DNA of 38,397 bases from Hypholoma sublateritium FD-334 SS-4 (GCA_000827495.1 KN817669.1:12000-50396), one strand, 5' to 3'; numbered from the stretch's first letter, positions 1 to 11,421 are shown. Numbers and translations are program-made. Notes: generated by a model from the letters alone, not told the origin.

Positions 1-664
1 GTGATTTCGTGCAAGAATTTAGAGATTGTTCGAGTTTTTACGGTCCAACCGGGATCTGCATTTGGACGCCGAGGAGGGTCCAAAGTGTTTTGGCAGATAC
101 CATCGAGAAAGATTTGCATTCAAAGGGACTTGGATCAGAATTCAGCAGACGATCTGCACCGCTGTCGCACAGCACAAAAACTGGTTACCCCCAAATAATA
201 AATAAAACTTATACTACGTTCCGCGATCATCAGTGATAACAAGCTTGTTGTGTAAAATCGTGTTGAGAAACATTTGCTATTTGAATAATTCCCTATCAAA
301 TAACGAACTTGGGGCAGTGATAGTGATTCAAGATAGAACTGAGATAAAAACAAAACTACCCTAGGGATTACTGCACACTTTAGATTTCTATACTGGTGAA
401 GAGCGTCGCTCGATCCTAGTTAAGATCTCACTCCGCGGGTGTTTGTTTTGTTTTCAAGATTCGAGTCTAGACCCACAGTCAGCCTCTCATCTGGAGCCCA
501 CCGCGAGGGAAGGTTCAGATTACAATTGTTACACAAATTCGATTGGACATACAGTGCTCGCGCCTGTTACTACAATCCAGCTGCTAGTTGAAAGAACGTT
601 TGTCAATAGAAGTGTTCTCGAAACCAAGTAGCCATCACCGCTTGCAAAAGCGACCACAGCACCT
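1..664. other. Upstream flank of the gag-like relic; no gene
   Basis: No convincing coding frame is seen. Between about 440 and 631 a short open frame runs towards the gag-like relic and is broken by a stop and a frame change near 630-666, so part of this stretch may be the leader or 5' end of the same retroelement. I could not identify a long terminal repeat or a primer-binding site. Confidence 0.3.
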
Positions 665-1530
665 AAGTCAAAGCAGAAGCAAAGTCTAAACCACTAGCGG
701 AAGCACCAGCAGTCGTTCCAACTGCATCGGCTATATTCTCGAACCCATCTACGAGCAAAGTAGAAGCGGAGAGACTGTTGCCAAAACAGCTAAAGAAAAG
801 GGCAACTCAACATTCAGAGGACGCAGGATTAAGCGCTCTAACATTTACCCCAGTTCCGAGAACAAGAGTTGAGACAAAGCGACCCCAATCTAAAGCTGTA
901 GACGAAGAGTCCATGGTGAACCCAGGAACTAACTTCTTCAAAAGATTAAAACCAAGATACAAGAGTGATCGAGAGACATTGTTCAGTGATAATCTTCCAC
1001 TAGAAAACACACCTGTTTTCCCTGGAAACTGAGCAGAAACAAGCAGAGAATTTGAATTTGATGACGAGCTATCAGGACTCGATGAATCTCCAATCAGTGC
1101 TTCACAAGCAGTAACAGCGCCTGAAACACCCAGACTAGAGAATCTAGAGGACTTTATCTTGGAAAAACAATTGGGAAAAAGACAAGCGGATGATCTAGGA
1201 GACTTAAGCGCCTCAACAGAGCTTACAGTATCTGCGATACACGAAGAGGGAATAGCTGAGAAAGAGGGTTATGAAGTTGATTTTGAGACAGAACAATCTG
1301 TCGAATATTCTGCTTATAAACAACCGAGAGAGCCACTTCCCTCGTATTCTGTGGAACCACCATCGACTGGATTAACAACTGGTCAGATAGTTCTAGGAAC
1401 CATAGCGCAGTGGATACTAGACAAAGAAGAGGAAGAAAAAGCAGAGGTTCTGAGACAAGAAGCACAGAGTTTAGCAGCACGTTTGCATAAGAGCAATCAG
1501 CCTCAAAAACTTCATGTTATGGCCAAATGA
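665..1530 (+). pseudogene. Gag-like retroelement relic (broken)
   Basis: One reading frame stays open from about 667 to the stop at 1528-1530, except for an in-frame TGA at 1030-1032. The product is polar, rich in E, K, S and P, with no transmembrane segment, and ends in an acidic helix-rich part (residues such as TGQIVLGTIAQWILDKEEEE). That composition fits the N-terminal gag part of an LTR retrotransposon, but no zinc knuckle is visible, so the family call is inference. The antisense copia integrase fragment begins exactly where this frame ends. This suggests one retroelement landed in, or recombined with, another. It could also be a broken host gene of low complexity. Confidence 0.35.
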
Positions 1531-3060
1531 GCCCTCGTCACCAGAATGAGCTCCCCCAGGAAGTTCAGACTCTATATCACCGTGCTCAGAGGACAAGGGA
1601 TCATCCTCATGAGGTGCATCAGATGTATGAGCTGTTCCTGATGGTCCAGGTGTGTCCGCAGGTTGGTTTTTAGTGGTGAGACATACTGATTTAGGACGAG
1701 GAGTGGGAGGAGGTTTCTTGGTGCGAGGTGCATGTGGCTTAGGTGCAGGCTTAGGAGCAGGTTGTGAAGGCATTTCAGTGACTTTAGGTTTGTCAACTGA
1801 GGTAGAAGGTGTAGATCTCAGATCTGGAGTGGTGGTAGAAGTGACGGGTGGTGGCGCCAGCTCCTCTGTTTCTCTGTCCGATGAACGAGAATTCTTGAGG
1901 GATTTGTAGTCATAGCTAATCTCCCCCTCAGATGAGAAATCATGTGAAACATTGGAAAGATTGTCGAATTGGACGCTAGCAGACACCCTGACACGATGTT
2001 TCTTAGGTATATACACCCTCCAAGCTTTCTGAGTCTCTGAGACGCCCACGAAAATCCCTTCAATAGCCCTAGGATTGAGCTTATTGCGGTTTGGCGAGCT
2101 GTCATATATGAATGCTTTGCATCCAAAGCGATGAGCGCGAGATAGGTCAGGTTTGGTACCATGTTTAACTTCATAGGGAGTGGTTTTAGGAAGAATGGAA
2201 TTGGGAGTACGGTTTTTCAACCAGATAGTATAGCAAACACCATATAGCCAAAGCCAGAGAGGAAGACCAGAGTCGATGAGCATGGTGCGAACATAATTGA
2301 AGATGGTTTGGTTGAGGCGTTCAGAGACACCATTCTGCTCCGGAGTATGGGGTGCAGTGGTTTCCCATNGAATACCTCTTTCCTTCATGAACGCAATCCA
2401 CTCACTGGCGATGTATTCTCCCCCATTATCAGTGCAAAATACTGTGAGTTTTCTCCCTGTCTCAAGTTCAACCATAGCTAGCCATTCCTTAAAGGCGGCG
2501 AAAGTGTCACTCTTGAGTTTGAGAGGTGATACCCAGACCCATCGCGAATTATCATCAGTGAAGGTGATTATATATCGGTATCCTCCAAGAGACGTGACTG
2601 GTGCAGGTCCCCAGAGATCCGAATGTACCAGGTCAAGAAGTCCAGCGGCTCTATCCGTCTCTGATCGGGGAAAAGAGGCGCGCTTCATCTTGCCTTCGAC
2701 GCAAGCGGCGCAAATAGGCGGCTCAGATTTGAGATCCTGTTTGGATAGATTCACCCCAGTGGCTAGACCCTCACGAACAAGATGTTTCACAGTCCCATAG
2801 TTCAAATGACCAAGATGTTGATGAAGTATTTCAAGTTTCGAAAGTTGGGGTCTGGTAAGATTGGTGGTATTATAGGATCTCTCCTTTGGAGCGAGTGATT
2901 TAGAGAGGTGGTATAGACAGTCAGATCCTTTAGTTCCTTTGAGAATAACCTTCTCGTGAGCGATTACATCCTTGACACTATGGGGAAAGTTCCATGTATT
3001 TATAAGGATACATGTTGCACAAATAGATGTTTTATGCCATGTGTCTTTACCCAAGCACAT
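1525..3060 (-). mobile_element. Ty1/copia retrotransposon fragment: integrase core
   Basis: A single minus-strand frame of about 510 codons carries the middle of a copia Pol polyprotein. In order there is a GAG-pre-integrase zinc region (H in LHQHLGH, then CAAC and EGKMKR), the integrase catalytic core (first Asp in DLVHSDLWGP, second in CTDNGGEY, Glu in NGVSERLNQT), a copia-type C-terminal segment (RFGCKAFIYD, IEGIFVGVS), and a Pro/Thr-rich linker. Protease lies before and reverse transcriptase/RNase H after this part in full elements; both are missing, so the copy cannot move by itself. One N (position 2370) falls in the core. The last residues of the frame read antisense through the gag-like relic, placing the left junction near 1525. 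No LTRs were found. Confidence 0.88.
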
Positions 3061-3780
3061 TCAGAACAAAATTATAATGTATTCCATTATGTATTTCAAG
3101 TGATTTCTGAGACTGCATAGAGAAGATATCTTCTTTGACATCTCTATGTATTTGATTAATTTATTGTAGAAGATATTCAATATTTATCCTCGGAATTACT
3201 GACGGAATACATTGAGGCCAAATATGACATACAATTCGAAAAAATATAGACTACACTATGTATTAGATCCACATTTCTACACCAGATACATTCAGATAAC
3301 ATTTAATACACACTTAGAATATATTACTGATCAATTACACATTGAATGCCCAGATATACTTACAATACCGTTGAAATTTATACAGTACCTATTTTTGGGA
3401 CGCGTACAAGACACGCGTCGATGCAACTAAGTGAAAACGCATACCCATCATCGTTTAGGGGGACATTACGAGCAAAAAAGCAATACATTTCAATGTGCAT
3501 GTGTGTAAGTAGTATGTTACATGTTCAATGGGGCACTTGTACGAANAAAGATGANACAATTAACGCGTGGGGCATTGGCNGCAAGNAAGGCTTCAACGGT
3601 CTGTNAAGAAAGGTTGAAATGNCAATGAATGGGACTCACTGGAGGGGCCTTACATTNGNNGGCATAACATTGAGAGTTTCTCCATTCNTAAGTCGAACGG
3701 TATAATACAAGATCAGCTACAATATATCAATCATCAATNTGCAAAGAAATATCTAATGTACGTACCTTGATCCTTGAGCT
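3061..3780. other. AT-rich, poor-quality spacer; no gene seen
   Basis: The stretch is AT-rich up to about 3400 and then carries about a dozen single N bases between 3546 and 3740. Short open frames exist but have no recognisable protein features, codon preference or splice sites. I see no gene here. Confidence 0.5.
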
Positions 3781-4181
3781 ACTGACACTGACTGACCGGN
3801 ATGTTTCAACATGGCAAAGGACACGCCGATGATGTCCAGGGCGCGCGGGGTCGAAGATTGTTACGAGTACCAGGGAGCCTATGCAGATCCTGGAGAAAAG
3901 GAAACATATATTACAATAAACCACGGCAGCAAATACAAATTTCACATACCGAGGCATATTTTGGAGTCTAGGGAGCAATGTTTTGCTTACAAGGTGGCGG
4001 TTGGTCGAGTTGAGCAAGGGAGAGGTAGTTTTCAAGAAAGAGGGAGGTTGAACAGTCAAAAAGAATGCAACAGGCTTACCCCAAAGTGCTTCACGCGCAT
4101 CGTCGACCAAACACGGACGAACTCTTGCCAAACTCCGAGTCCTGCCGCTAAGATCTCCACTACCAATCTTTCCCGCCCGCC

Positions 4182-5432
4182 ATGTACTCGCCACAGCCAG
4201 CGTTGCAGCCGCCGGACGCTGCAGTGGATGCCACCCATCATCGCGAGCAACATCAAGCGGGACCAGGTCGTACTCCACAGTCAGTGAGTCACATCTCTCC
4301 GCGCCTGCCGCCGCCTCTAACGCATACCTGGGACAGCAAGAATCGCGATTTCATGCCACACCATGGGAACGCACAGAAAGGACAACACTTGCGACGGGGG
4401 AGGGAACATTGGGGGGTGTACTTCGTCAGGCAACGGCGTCGCGGACGTTCTCCGTGCCACTGTATGTCCACACTTATCTCAGAGCGACAGCATCGATGCT
4501 GATTCTCTATGCATTTTGTGCCGACTCCCTCCCCACCGACATCGCGCCGTTTGTGGCCTCGCTGTTTGCCCCAAAACAAAGCAATCCCTCGTTAATGTAA
4601 TCATGGCCAGCACTCTTTTGGATCAGCGGGAAGGGCTGCGGAGGCGATGTCGACACATCGAAGCCGTTGAGCCGCGAAGGCGCCAACAGTCACTGCTCCC
4701 ATCGTCAACGCCGGCGCGCAGCGCGAAGTTCGAATATGCAGAACAGTGTGCGATGTGAATGTGCTCTTCCAGCAGCGAAACGTGCACGGGCGGCGAGCAC
4801 AAGAGGGATTTAGGTTCAAGGTTCAATTACACGCAGAGATTGAATATAATGAACAAACTACGGTTTGAGTCACCACGCCCTAATGTGCTCATACGCTCGG
4901 TGCGTTGAGAAGAAAAATGTATTTGATGTGCACAGCGCAAAGGTCAGTCCTGGACGTCCTCCGATTACAAGCGCAGCAAATAGATCTCGCCAATGAAATA
5001 CGCGCCGCTGATCGGGATATGATAGAAATTGAAGCGCTAGAGAAAAAGGGCGTCACCGGGGCGGGCAAGCTTCCAGGTCAGTTCGTCCTCGTTCAGATTT
5101 ATTGCACTCATCCATTGATACCTGTCTATCTGTGCGCTTTTAAGACTACGAGAAGTTAGAANCTCGCTTGCAGGCCCTCTTGAAAGCGCATGAGAAAGAT
5201 GCACGACTAGCCGAAACTCTCGAAATTCGAATATCTTCACTTGTTGATCGCCATGCGACATACGTANGTTCTTCGTCACTAAATATATCATAACGACGAT
5301 GTTTGACCTGACTTCTTAGGTGGACACATTGTCGGATTTGTTTGTCGNCTGCGACGATACTTTGACGGAAGCAGAGGACAAGTTATCTCGGATGGAACGG
5401 AGCAAAGCTAGTCGGACTAGGTTAGGATACGA
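4182..5432 (+). CDS. Small coiled-coil protein gene, 5' end uncertain
   Basis: The 3' half is clear. An exon at about 4930-5074 reads through RAADRDMIEIEALEKKG. An intron (5075-5143, GTCAGT...TTTAAG) and a second intron (about 5267-5320, ending TTCTTAG) separate it from exons reading LVDRHATYVDTL and ending SRTRLGYE at the TGA 5430-5432. The product is helical, charged and heptad-like, with no catalytic motif; I do not recognise the family. The start is a guess: an ATG at 4182 opens a Pro/Gln-rich exon that ends at a good donor (GTGAGT, about 4285), and exons between there and 4900 could not be chained with certainty. N bases at 5162, 5267 and 5348 fall in or beside exons. Confidence 0.55.
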
Positions 5433-5752
5433 ATGATTACACGAGTATGTTCCATTCATTTGTTAGTCTTGGGTATAAATATGGATATTTCATGCAATTC
5501 GCAAAAAAACGCTGGTTACGGCCATTAGCAATCTCTCAATTCACTATGGCACTTGTAGTTCTTTTCGCCGTTGGACGAGCGGTTATAAAACTTTTGATGA
5601 GCATCATTTTTACTGCTACATTGAATGTAGTTTATAGTTACAGAGCGAGGGGGGTGTTTTACAGATGTGGCGGAAATTTTGTAAAATGGTGTGACCGAAT
5701 GTCCAAGACAGATATTGAAAACTTGAAATCTTGCATTATTTTGGTATTAGAA
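5433..5752. other. Intergenic spacer between convergent genes
   Basis: This AT-richer stretch lies between the 3' end of the coiled-coil gene (+) and the 3' end of the BCS1-like gene (-). It should hold both 3' untranslated regions. No gene or repeat was seen. Confidence 0.5.
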
Positions 5753-7314
5753 TCAGGTGGATGCCTGCACAGTAGTTTCTGTCCGAGCAGTTTCCTTTTC
5801 CTCATCAGGTTCGTGCTCTTCAGCGTTCTTGTTATTCTCGCCGACCTGGGAAACTTCAGCAACCGTCGGCAGAGGAGACATTTTCGACTTTCTGGCTCGC
5901 TCTGCCTGTTCCTTCTCGACCCATGTGACAACATCCTTAACCGCGTCAAAGGGGCGGACCTTATACGCCATCAAGTAGCCCTGCAGCGCAGCCATCGAGA
6001 ATTCGCGTTCGGGAATGGACGAGGTGAATGTATCCGCGAGCGACGCGATCTTCCGATGGGACAACTTGGGCGCGCGCGCGCAGTGCGACGACCCACTGAA
6101 TATGACGGGCTCGATGGGAGAGTCATTGGTGCTGGCCTCCAACGGCGAAGGGGGTAGTTCTCGTTGGCGGAGGAGTAACCGGAATCGTCGTTTTCCCCTT
6201 CGGTGTTGCTCCCTGTCTCCGTGACAGTTCCTTTCTCACCGAGGTCCGAATCAGGGAGGCAGAACAGCGGTAAAGTTCGCGGGCTTGGTATCGGCTGGCA
6301 AGCTTGAACTCGATGTGAATGTCCATGCGTCCGGGGCGGCAGAGAGCGGGGTCGAGGGAGGAGTATTTATTTGTAGTGGCAAAGAGGATCCGGCCTTCCT
6401 GTGCACCGACACCGTCGAGGGCATTTAGTAACCCGCTGAGGGTTATGCGACTTGTACTAGGGGGAGGAGGCTGGTTCTGTTTCTTCTGGGTACCCTCTTT
6501 CTGAGGTTGGTCCGGGTTCTTCTCCTCTTCATCTAGATCACGATTCAGGGTTTGACTGAAAGCAGCATCAATATCTTCCCTGAGAGCAATGCATTTTTCT
6601 ATAGAAGATATCAGGTTTTATCTGAACTAAAACAATTAAGCTTGCGCACCTGGGAGCTCGGATATAATTTCACCGAGCGCCGTGTCATCCAATCCTAGGC
6701 GAGAAAGTGAGATGACGTAGACATCCAATCCGAGTTCGCCAGCTAGACTATGAATTATGCTAGTCTTTCCGGAGCCAGGCGCTCCGTACTGTAGAGCAAG
6801 ATGATCAACATACTGAACGCGATTGTGACAGTAANNAGCGGCATACCAAAAGATATCCNCGACGGAAGGGAATTCCGCGAGCGGCATACCAGGATTTGCT
6901 CTCCAGAAAATCTCGAGCATCGTCAATAAGCAGATCCTTGATTCCAGGATCCAAGAGTTTTGCAACTAGAGATAGATCAAAGATGTCGTTACCGTAGCTT
7001 GAATCATCCTCGTCAAAGCGAGCGGTGATAAAAATAGAACTGTAGACTTTGTAGTATAAATGGAATACCAGGCACATGCAAGTTTCCAAAAAACTTCCGA
7101 AGAGCGCAAGTTTGAACCAATTGCTTAGGGCGGAGGCAGAGAGGAGAAAGGCGACAAGCGAAGAAAAATCGGCGGGGAACGCAGTGGATTCTGAGCCTTT
7201 CCGAGCATGAGTTTCATTGAATCCTTCCGCGTTGCTGCAAGTGGCGCCGCCCGCTTGTAGATTGCCATTGAGAGCGGAGAAGACTTGCTGCGCTAAGACG
7301 AGTGGCGTTGCCAT
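5753..7314 (-). pseudogene. BCS1-like AAA ATPase, damaged copy
   Basis: The gene belongs to the mitochondrial BCS1 family of AAA chaperones, expanded in many fungi. The start MATPLVLAQQ is at 7314. Exons are 7314-6847, 6788-6650 and 6598-5753, with clean GT-AG introns. Visible motifs are RGIPFRxGYLL, the Walker A YGAPGSGKTS, a Walker B-like EDIDAAF, the arginine-rich end of the ATPase core (CRPGRMDIHIEFK) and the C-terminal SIPEREFSMAALQGYL. Three oddities are seen. First, the N-terminal BCS1_N region jumps from FDEDDSSY straight to LLDPGIKDLL, lacking well over 100 residues of the usual domain. Second, a one-base loss near 6268 (YRC to CLPDSDLGE) shifts the frame. Third, a one-base loss in a C run near 6150 shifts it again. 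The frameshifts may be sequencing errors, but the domain gap is harder to explain that way. Confidence 0.82.
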
Positions 7315-7864
7315 TTCAACAACGAGGAGAACGATAGGACAAAGACAAAATTTGCTCGTCCTTTTCAAGGGCCACGCACAATGAAGCATATACAGTGCGC
7401 GTGATTCGTGATGGACGGGGCCGGCAAGACCATTCAAGTCAAGTGTAACCCGTCTTATTGACTTGTGTTCGATGCCATCTGACTCGGCGCGACGTTTTGT
7501 GTCATTTTGTATCATTTTGCGGCCCCTGTCCCGCGCTTTTGAGATACTCGCATCACTGGGCGCTTTCGCAAAACGGAGAGCCCGACCTCCGCGGCAAATG
7601 TGCCGGACGAGTATACGTTTTGGGAAGGCAGATATAGCCTTTTTAGAGCACGTTGGTAGAGGTGCAAGGGTTCGAGGAAGCGCCGACTCGGATTGCCTTC
7701 TCGACTGGTACCGTGAGAACCAACAAGTGCCCGCGAAGTGGCCGCGGAGTCCTTTCGCCAGTGTTTGCTTGCTGTTGCTCCTAACAAAATCCTTGTAGCA
7801 ACATTGGCAATATTGTCAGCAAACTCTCACAAATTAAGAGCTGAGCGACGGTCCCTTCTCCCTC
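7315..7864. other. Spacer upstream of the BCS1-like gene; no firm gene
   Basis: This holds the promoter side of the BCS1-like gene and the downstream side of the centrosomin-motif fragment. Open frames on both strands are short and mutually overlapping, without domain signals. Nothing is supported as a gene. Confidence 0.4.
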
Positions 7865-8423
7865 TCACGTCTCGTGCCCGTTCCCGTGCCCGTGTGCGCC
7901 CCTCCCCTCGCCCTGCGCTGCGCTCGGGTTCGGGCTCAAAGCTTTCTTCATCTTGGTCTCCATCCAACGCTGCTGCACCACAATATTAAGCGAGTTTTGC
8001 TTGAGCACCGGGTTGACTGGCCCAACGCAAGCCGCTCGCTCGAGGGTGTACTCGCGCAGTTTGATGTCGAATGCTTGCTTTTCGAGCGCGTTGATGCGCC
8101 GCTCCTCGTCGCGCAGCGTTAGCGTCACCCCCGCCGCGCCCTTACTGACGCGCGCGGAGGAAACGGGCGTCTCGGGCGCGGTATCAGCCCATTGCGAGCC
8201 ATGGGCCATGGGGGTCGTCGTGGTCTTGGGTGGTCGTATTGCATCGGGAAGATGCGGAAGCAGAGGGCGGGGTCGCCACGAGAGCCGACGATTGCGCCGT
8301 TCGCGACGAGGCGAGGCGAGCGAACCTAGCGAGAGCTCTGGCTGCGAGGGAGAGGCATTAGAGATGTTGAAGGCGCTGGACGTGGTAGCTCCGTTGAGCG
8401 CTGCGGAGCGTCGGCGTAAAAAA
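7865..8423 (-). CDS. Exon of a centrosomin-motif (Cnn_1N-like) protein, partial
   Basis: The minus-strand exon begins after an acceptor (TTCAG, at 8424) and is open to the stop at 7865. It starts with a Ser/Pro/Arg-rich disordered part. A helical block follows, reading TLTLRDEERRINALEKQ, then AFDIKLREYTLERA and NPVLKQNS. This pattern resembles the Cnn_1N motif of fungal spindle-pole and microtubule-organising proteins (the Pcp1/Mto1 group), which recruits gamma-tubulin complexes. The full proteins are long coiled coils; here the frame ends soon after the motif in a Gly/His-rich tail. This is therefore a fragment, or further exons were not found. Upstream exons may lie at 8424-8580 but could not be placed. 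The family call rests on pattern memory only. Confidence 0.5.
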
Positions 8424-8616
8424 CTGAATCTGCGCGCGCATTCATACTTCCTTCTTTATGAACAGTAAGGTTTGTGGCACTTGTCACCTTCGTATTGGCG
8501 TATCTCGGACTGTTATATCTGCTGAGCATTCGCAGGTCTTTCCATCTACTAACTCTCGTTGCCAAGTTTAAGTGAACCATACTGTCGATAAAACGAGCAG
8601 CTTACTACATCTTGAT

Positions 8617-9515
8617 GTTTGCAGCACGAACAATCACATCCTCGAATTGATTGCGCTCTCAAGCGTCCGCAGATCGTTCAATCATAGCAAGAGCGGCGTT
8701 ATCCTGTGAAAGCGTTATGGTAAGCAGACGAAATATATCCAGAATGACATATACTGACGAATTCCTAATATTGGATGTACAGAAAAGCAAGTTCTGGCCA
8801 GAGATGAGCCTTCTCGGTGGCTTTGATGACCTTGGGAATGTTGATGCGGTTGACGAAAAGTTTAAGATGCTCTATGACTGTAAAAGACTATTAGATTAAA
8901 ACCACTCAAGAAATTTATGACTTACACTTGGCCGGTTTGTATTTGCTGAGCAGAATGGACAACTCGGTGAAGATACCTATGTGTGCGCGCTCCAAGCTCA
9001 ATCCAGCTTCCAGAAGGCCGATAATCTCTTCGAAGTGTCCGCGGTGTTCATATATTTAAATGAGGGCACCCAATTCTCCTGTAAGACATGAGCAATCTTG
9101 ACAAAGAAGTAACGGTTGGGATACTCACAGCATGCACAATGATACGGAGACCACAGATTTGAGCAAGACGGAACTCAGACTTCTCGATACACGCAGCATG
9201 AAGCTGTTTCTAGACTGTATCGAAGAGTCCAGTTAATCCAAGTCAAAAAATAAGGAGAATAAAACGCACTGAGGGTTGCCCGCTTTCTGTGCACTCTCAA
9301 CAGCGGCCAGGTTCTCATTGAGGTAGATCAACGTATTCGCGAGACAGGCCCAGTTAGAGAATGCTTGTGAAGTGGAGCTTAGTGGCCTGGTACAGCTCGT
9401 CCTCGATGCACTTCTCTCCAACCTCAAGGACATGCGCAACGTTGGTCATTTCAAGGAATTCCTCCATGTCGTAGAGCTGGTCGGTCTTAGCGTAGACAGT
9501 GAAGAATGAAATACC
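8617..9515 (-). pseudogene. Clathrin heavy chain pseudogene fragment
   Basis: About 210 codons of the clathrin heavy chain repeat (CHCR) region are readable on the minus strand. They run from AKTDQLYDMEEFL through [53 protein letters not shown] and [18 protein letters not shown] to FEDVIVRAANIK. Short introns are still visible (for example GTGAGT...TTACAG at about 9080-9129). The copy is dead. In-frame stops are at 9210-9212 (TAG at an expected Trp), 9056-9058 (TAA), 8765-8767 (TAG) and 8659-8661 (TGA at an expected Trp). A frame shift lies near 9356-9362 (FTSI to SNWAC). Both ends of the protein are absent from the window. Kept introns argue for a DNA-level duplication rather than a retrocopy. 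Confidence 0.9.
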
Positions 9516-10935
9516 GAAGAAGCTCTAGCTTGTGTTGATACCACTGAGCATTCTAGACCAAAAATTCAAGGGTGACTGCGAAGGTTGTATCTGAAAAATG
9601 CACATTGCATTTTGCTTCTTGACGACTGATGGTGGCCTTGCGTAGCCATTTATTGGCATGTTGGCTTTACTTCTGCGCTTGGAAGAGGCCAACCGTCGGC
9701 ATTAAACTTGACGCTGCGCAGATTCAGGCGCCCGTGCTTCTCGTGGTCGATGAGCCGCGGCAGCGTGTCATCCCGATGTTCCAGCGAGTCGTTGCTGCCA
9801 TTGCTGCCAAAGGTATATACAACCTATTTTGCGGCGTCTGGTTTGGCGTTTGCATGAGAGCAATGTTGATTGTCAAAGGCGGCTTTCCCGTGTCTAAGAA
9901 CCTCTGGAAGAGCTGACGTAGGCCGGCTTCGTGTTGGCGGTGTGGATGGAGCGGCTGCTTCATCGTGATGTTGAAGAACTGCATTTTATATTTATTATCA
10001 AGATGTGCTAAAAATAGATATCAAGATGCGCACCCAACCAGCTCTTCCTGCGCCACATCCACATCTGCGCTATCACATAACAATTTTGAGCGCCGCGGAT
10101 AGCATTTCAACAGCGGCGCCTCTATCTTTACGGCCGCGGCGAGCTGGACGTAGAAGGGGCGCGTTCCTTGCTTTGATCACTCTGACCGCCCTCGGCCCCG
10201 CTCGTCATCGTCGGCTGTCCGATCGTCCTTGCGTTCTGTGAGCCGCCGCTGCGAGTGTCGTCTTGATCGTTGTTCCAAAAATCTCTCGGAGAAGCGCGCG
10301 GTATGACCAACTTGAACATGAGGGCGCGTGCGCTTCAGCAGCGTCGACTATCGGCGTACGATTCGCCGTGAGTGGGGTGGATAACGCACGCAGAAGAGGG
10401 GTAGACCGTGACCGCGTTGGAGGGTCTACGAAAACATATTCAATTGTGCGCGCGTAAAAAGACAAAGTTCTGTGATGATCATGAGATATCAGTATTCATT
10501 TCCAGGCCTCAGGTATGCAACGAACCTCAAATAACAATATAGTTACCCTCGATGGCGGATGGCGGTCTGAGCAGCCCGTTAGCGGCATGTTGTCTTCACT
10601 AAGTTTGACAGAGACGGATCGTCGGCGATGAGCTTGACGCTGCGCCGATTTACGTACCCATACGCTTCCATTCACATAAAGTGAATAATAACTTTCACAA
10701 ATAATTCCCCTACAAATTGCTAAAAGAACGGCGATGTAGGTTGGGTTCGTGTCGGCGGTGTAGACGTAGACGGTGGTCAGCCCGAACGATAGCGCTTCCT
10801 TCATCATGATTGTATAGAAAAGCTCTCTAANCTTCTTTTCNCTCCAACNGGGATAAAGTTCACGCATTGNCAACGAACAGGCCTAACAGGACGTGGTCAG
10901 TACTGTTACCAGTCTGCATAAATCATGNATACGTA
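9516..10935. other. Gene-fragment graveyard with two related pieces
   Basis: No intact gene is seen. Two minus-strand pieces resemble each other: one at about 9660-9985 (frame reading NLRSVKFNADGWP) and one at about 10500-10870 (frame reading NRRSVKLIADDPS, with a nearby VYVYTADTNPTY). They share the word ACACCGCC-ACACGAA and the RSVK block, so they are probably decayed copies of one gene family that I do not recognise. Single N bases occur between 10832 and 10870. Confidence 0.35.
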
Positions 10936-11421
10936 CCNGTCAGATTTCCTGCAGCATCCCGCGCGCTAAGGCCATCTTCANCCTGCTCCGTGTATGGCCG
11001 TCGATGCCGCTCAGTGAGNNGAGGTTGTCTTCGAGAATCGCANCCGCTGCCAGATCTGCGTGGAGANACGCAACCAACTGGTACACATGAGCACGCATCC
11101 GAACTAGCAGCACGCTAGGGAACTCTGCGTGCATCTATCGATCTCTGCAGACGGTAATTTACCCATGGTGTGGATTCCGAGAGTGGCGAAAGTGGACTGA
11201 CTTGCCTTGAACAGATGCGGCACCGAGCGCACGCCACCTCATCTACGAAAGCGTCAGAGACAAAATACGTAAAGAGCAAGAGGGACGCACCGCAGCTTGA
11301 CACACCAGATACGCGGATCGCGAATGGGAATGCACTCTGCGCAGGGCGCAAAGTCGTCGATAGTGTACAACTTTCGCGACAGCCACAAGTAGCCGCTGTC
11401 TGCATGTATGAAGCTGGGTAG
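10936..11421 (-). CDS. Unidentified Cys-containing gene, partial, several exons
   Basis: Read on the minus strand, the exons give YLWLSRKLYTIDDFAPCAEC and DPRIWCVKLR, then an intron (about 11255-11302), then DEVACARCRICSR, an intron, and finally a helical exon containing LVRMRAHVYQLVA, LHADLAA and GIDGHTRSRLKMALARGM. The paired Cys motifs (CAEC and CARCRIC) could bind one zinc ion. I do not recognise the family. The upstream end runs into the inverted repeat beside the N gap and the downstream end is not defined, so the gene is probably truncated. Several N bases lie in the last exon. Confidence 0.4.

Noticed and set aside
1652..2800. Plus-strand ORFs opposite the copia fragment
   Set aside because: They are antisense shadows of the integrase and Pro-rich linker.
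3727..4278. Minus-strand multi-exon gene starting near 4278
   Set aside because: Good donor and acceptor sites exist and one frame reads LDIIGVSFAMLKH, but no combination of exons avoids stops. It also overlaps the plausible plus-strand first exon at 4182.
5447..6157. 236-codon plus-strand ORF
   Set aside because: Its second half is antisense to the BCS1-like gene, which has clear motifs, and its first half is AT-rich spacer.
6845..6862. Extra frameshift at the N in the BCS1-like gene
   Set aside because: On careful reading RGIPFRxGYLL stays in frame and joins the Walker A exon through a normal intron.
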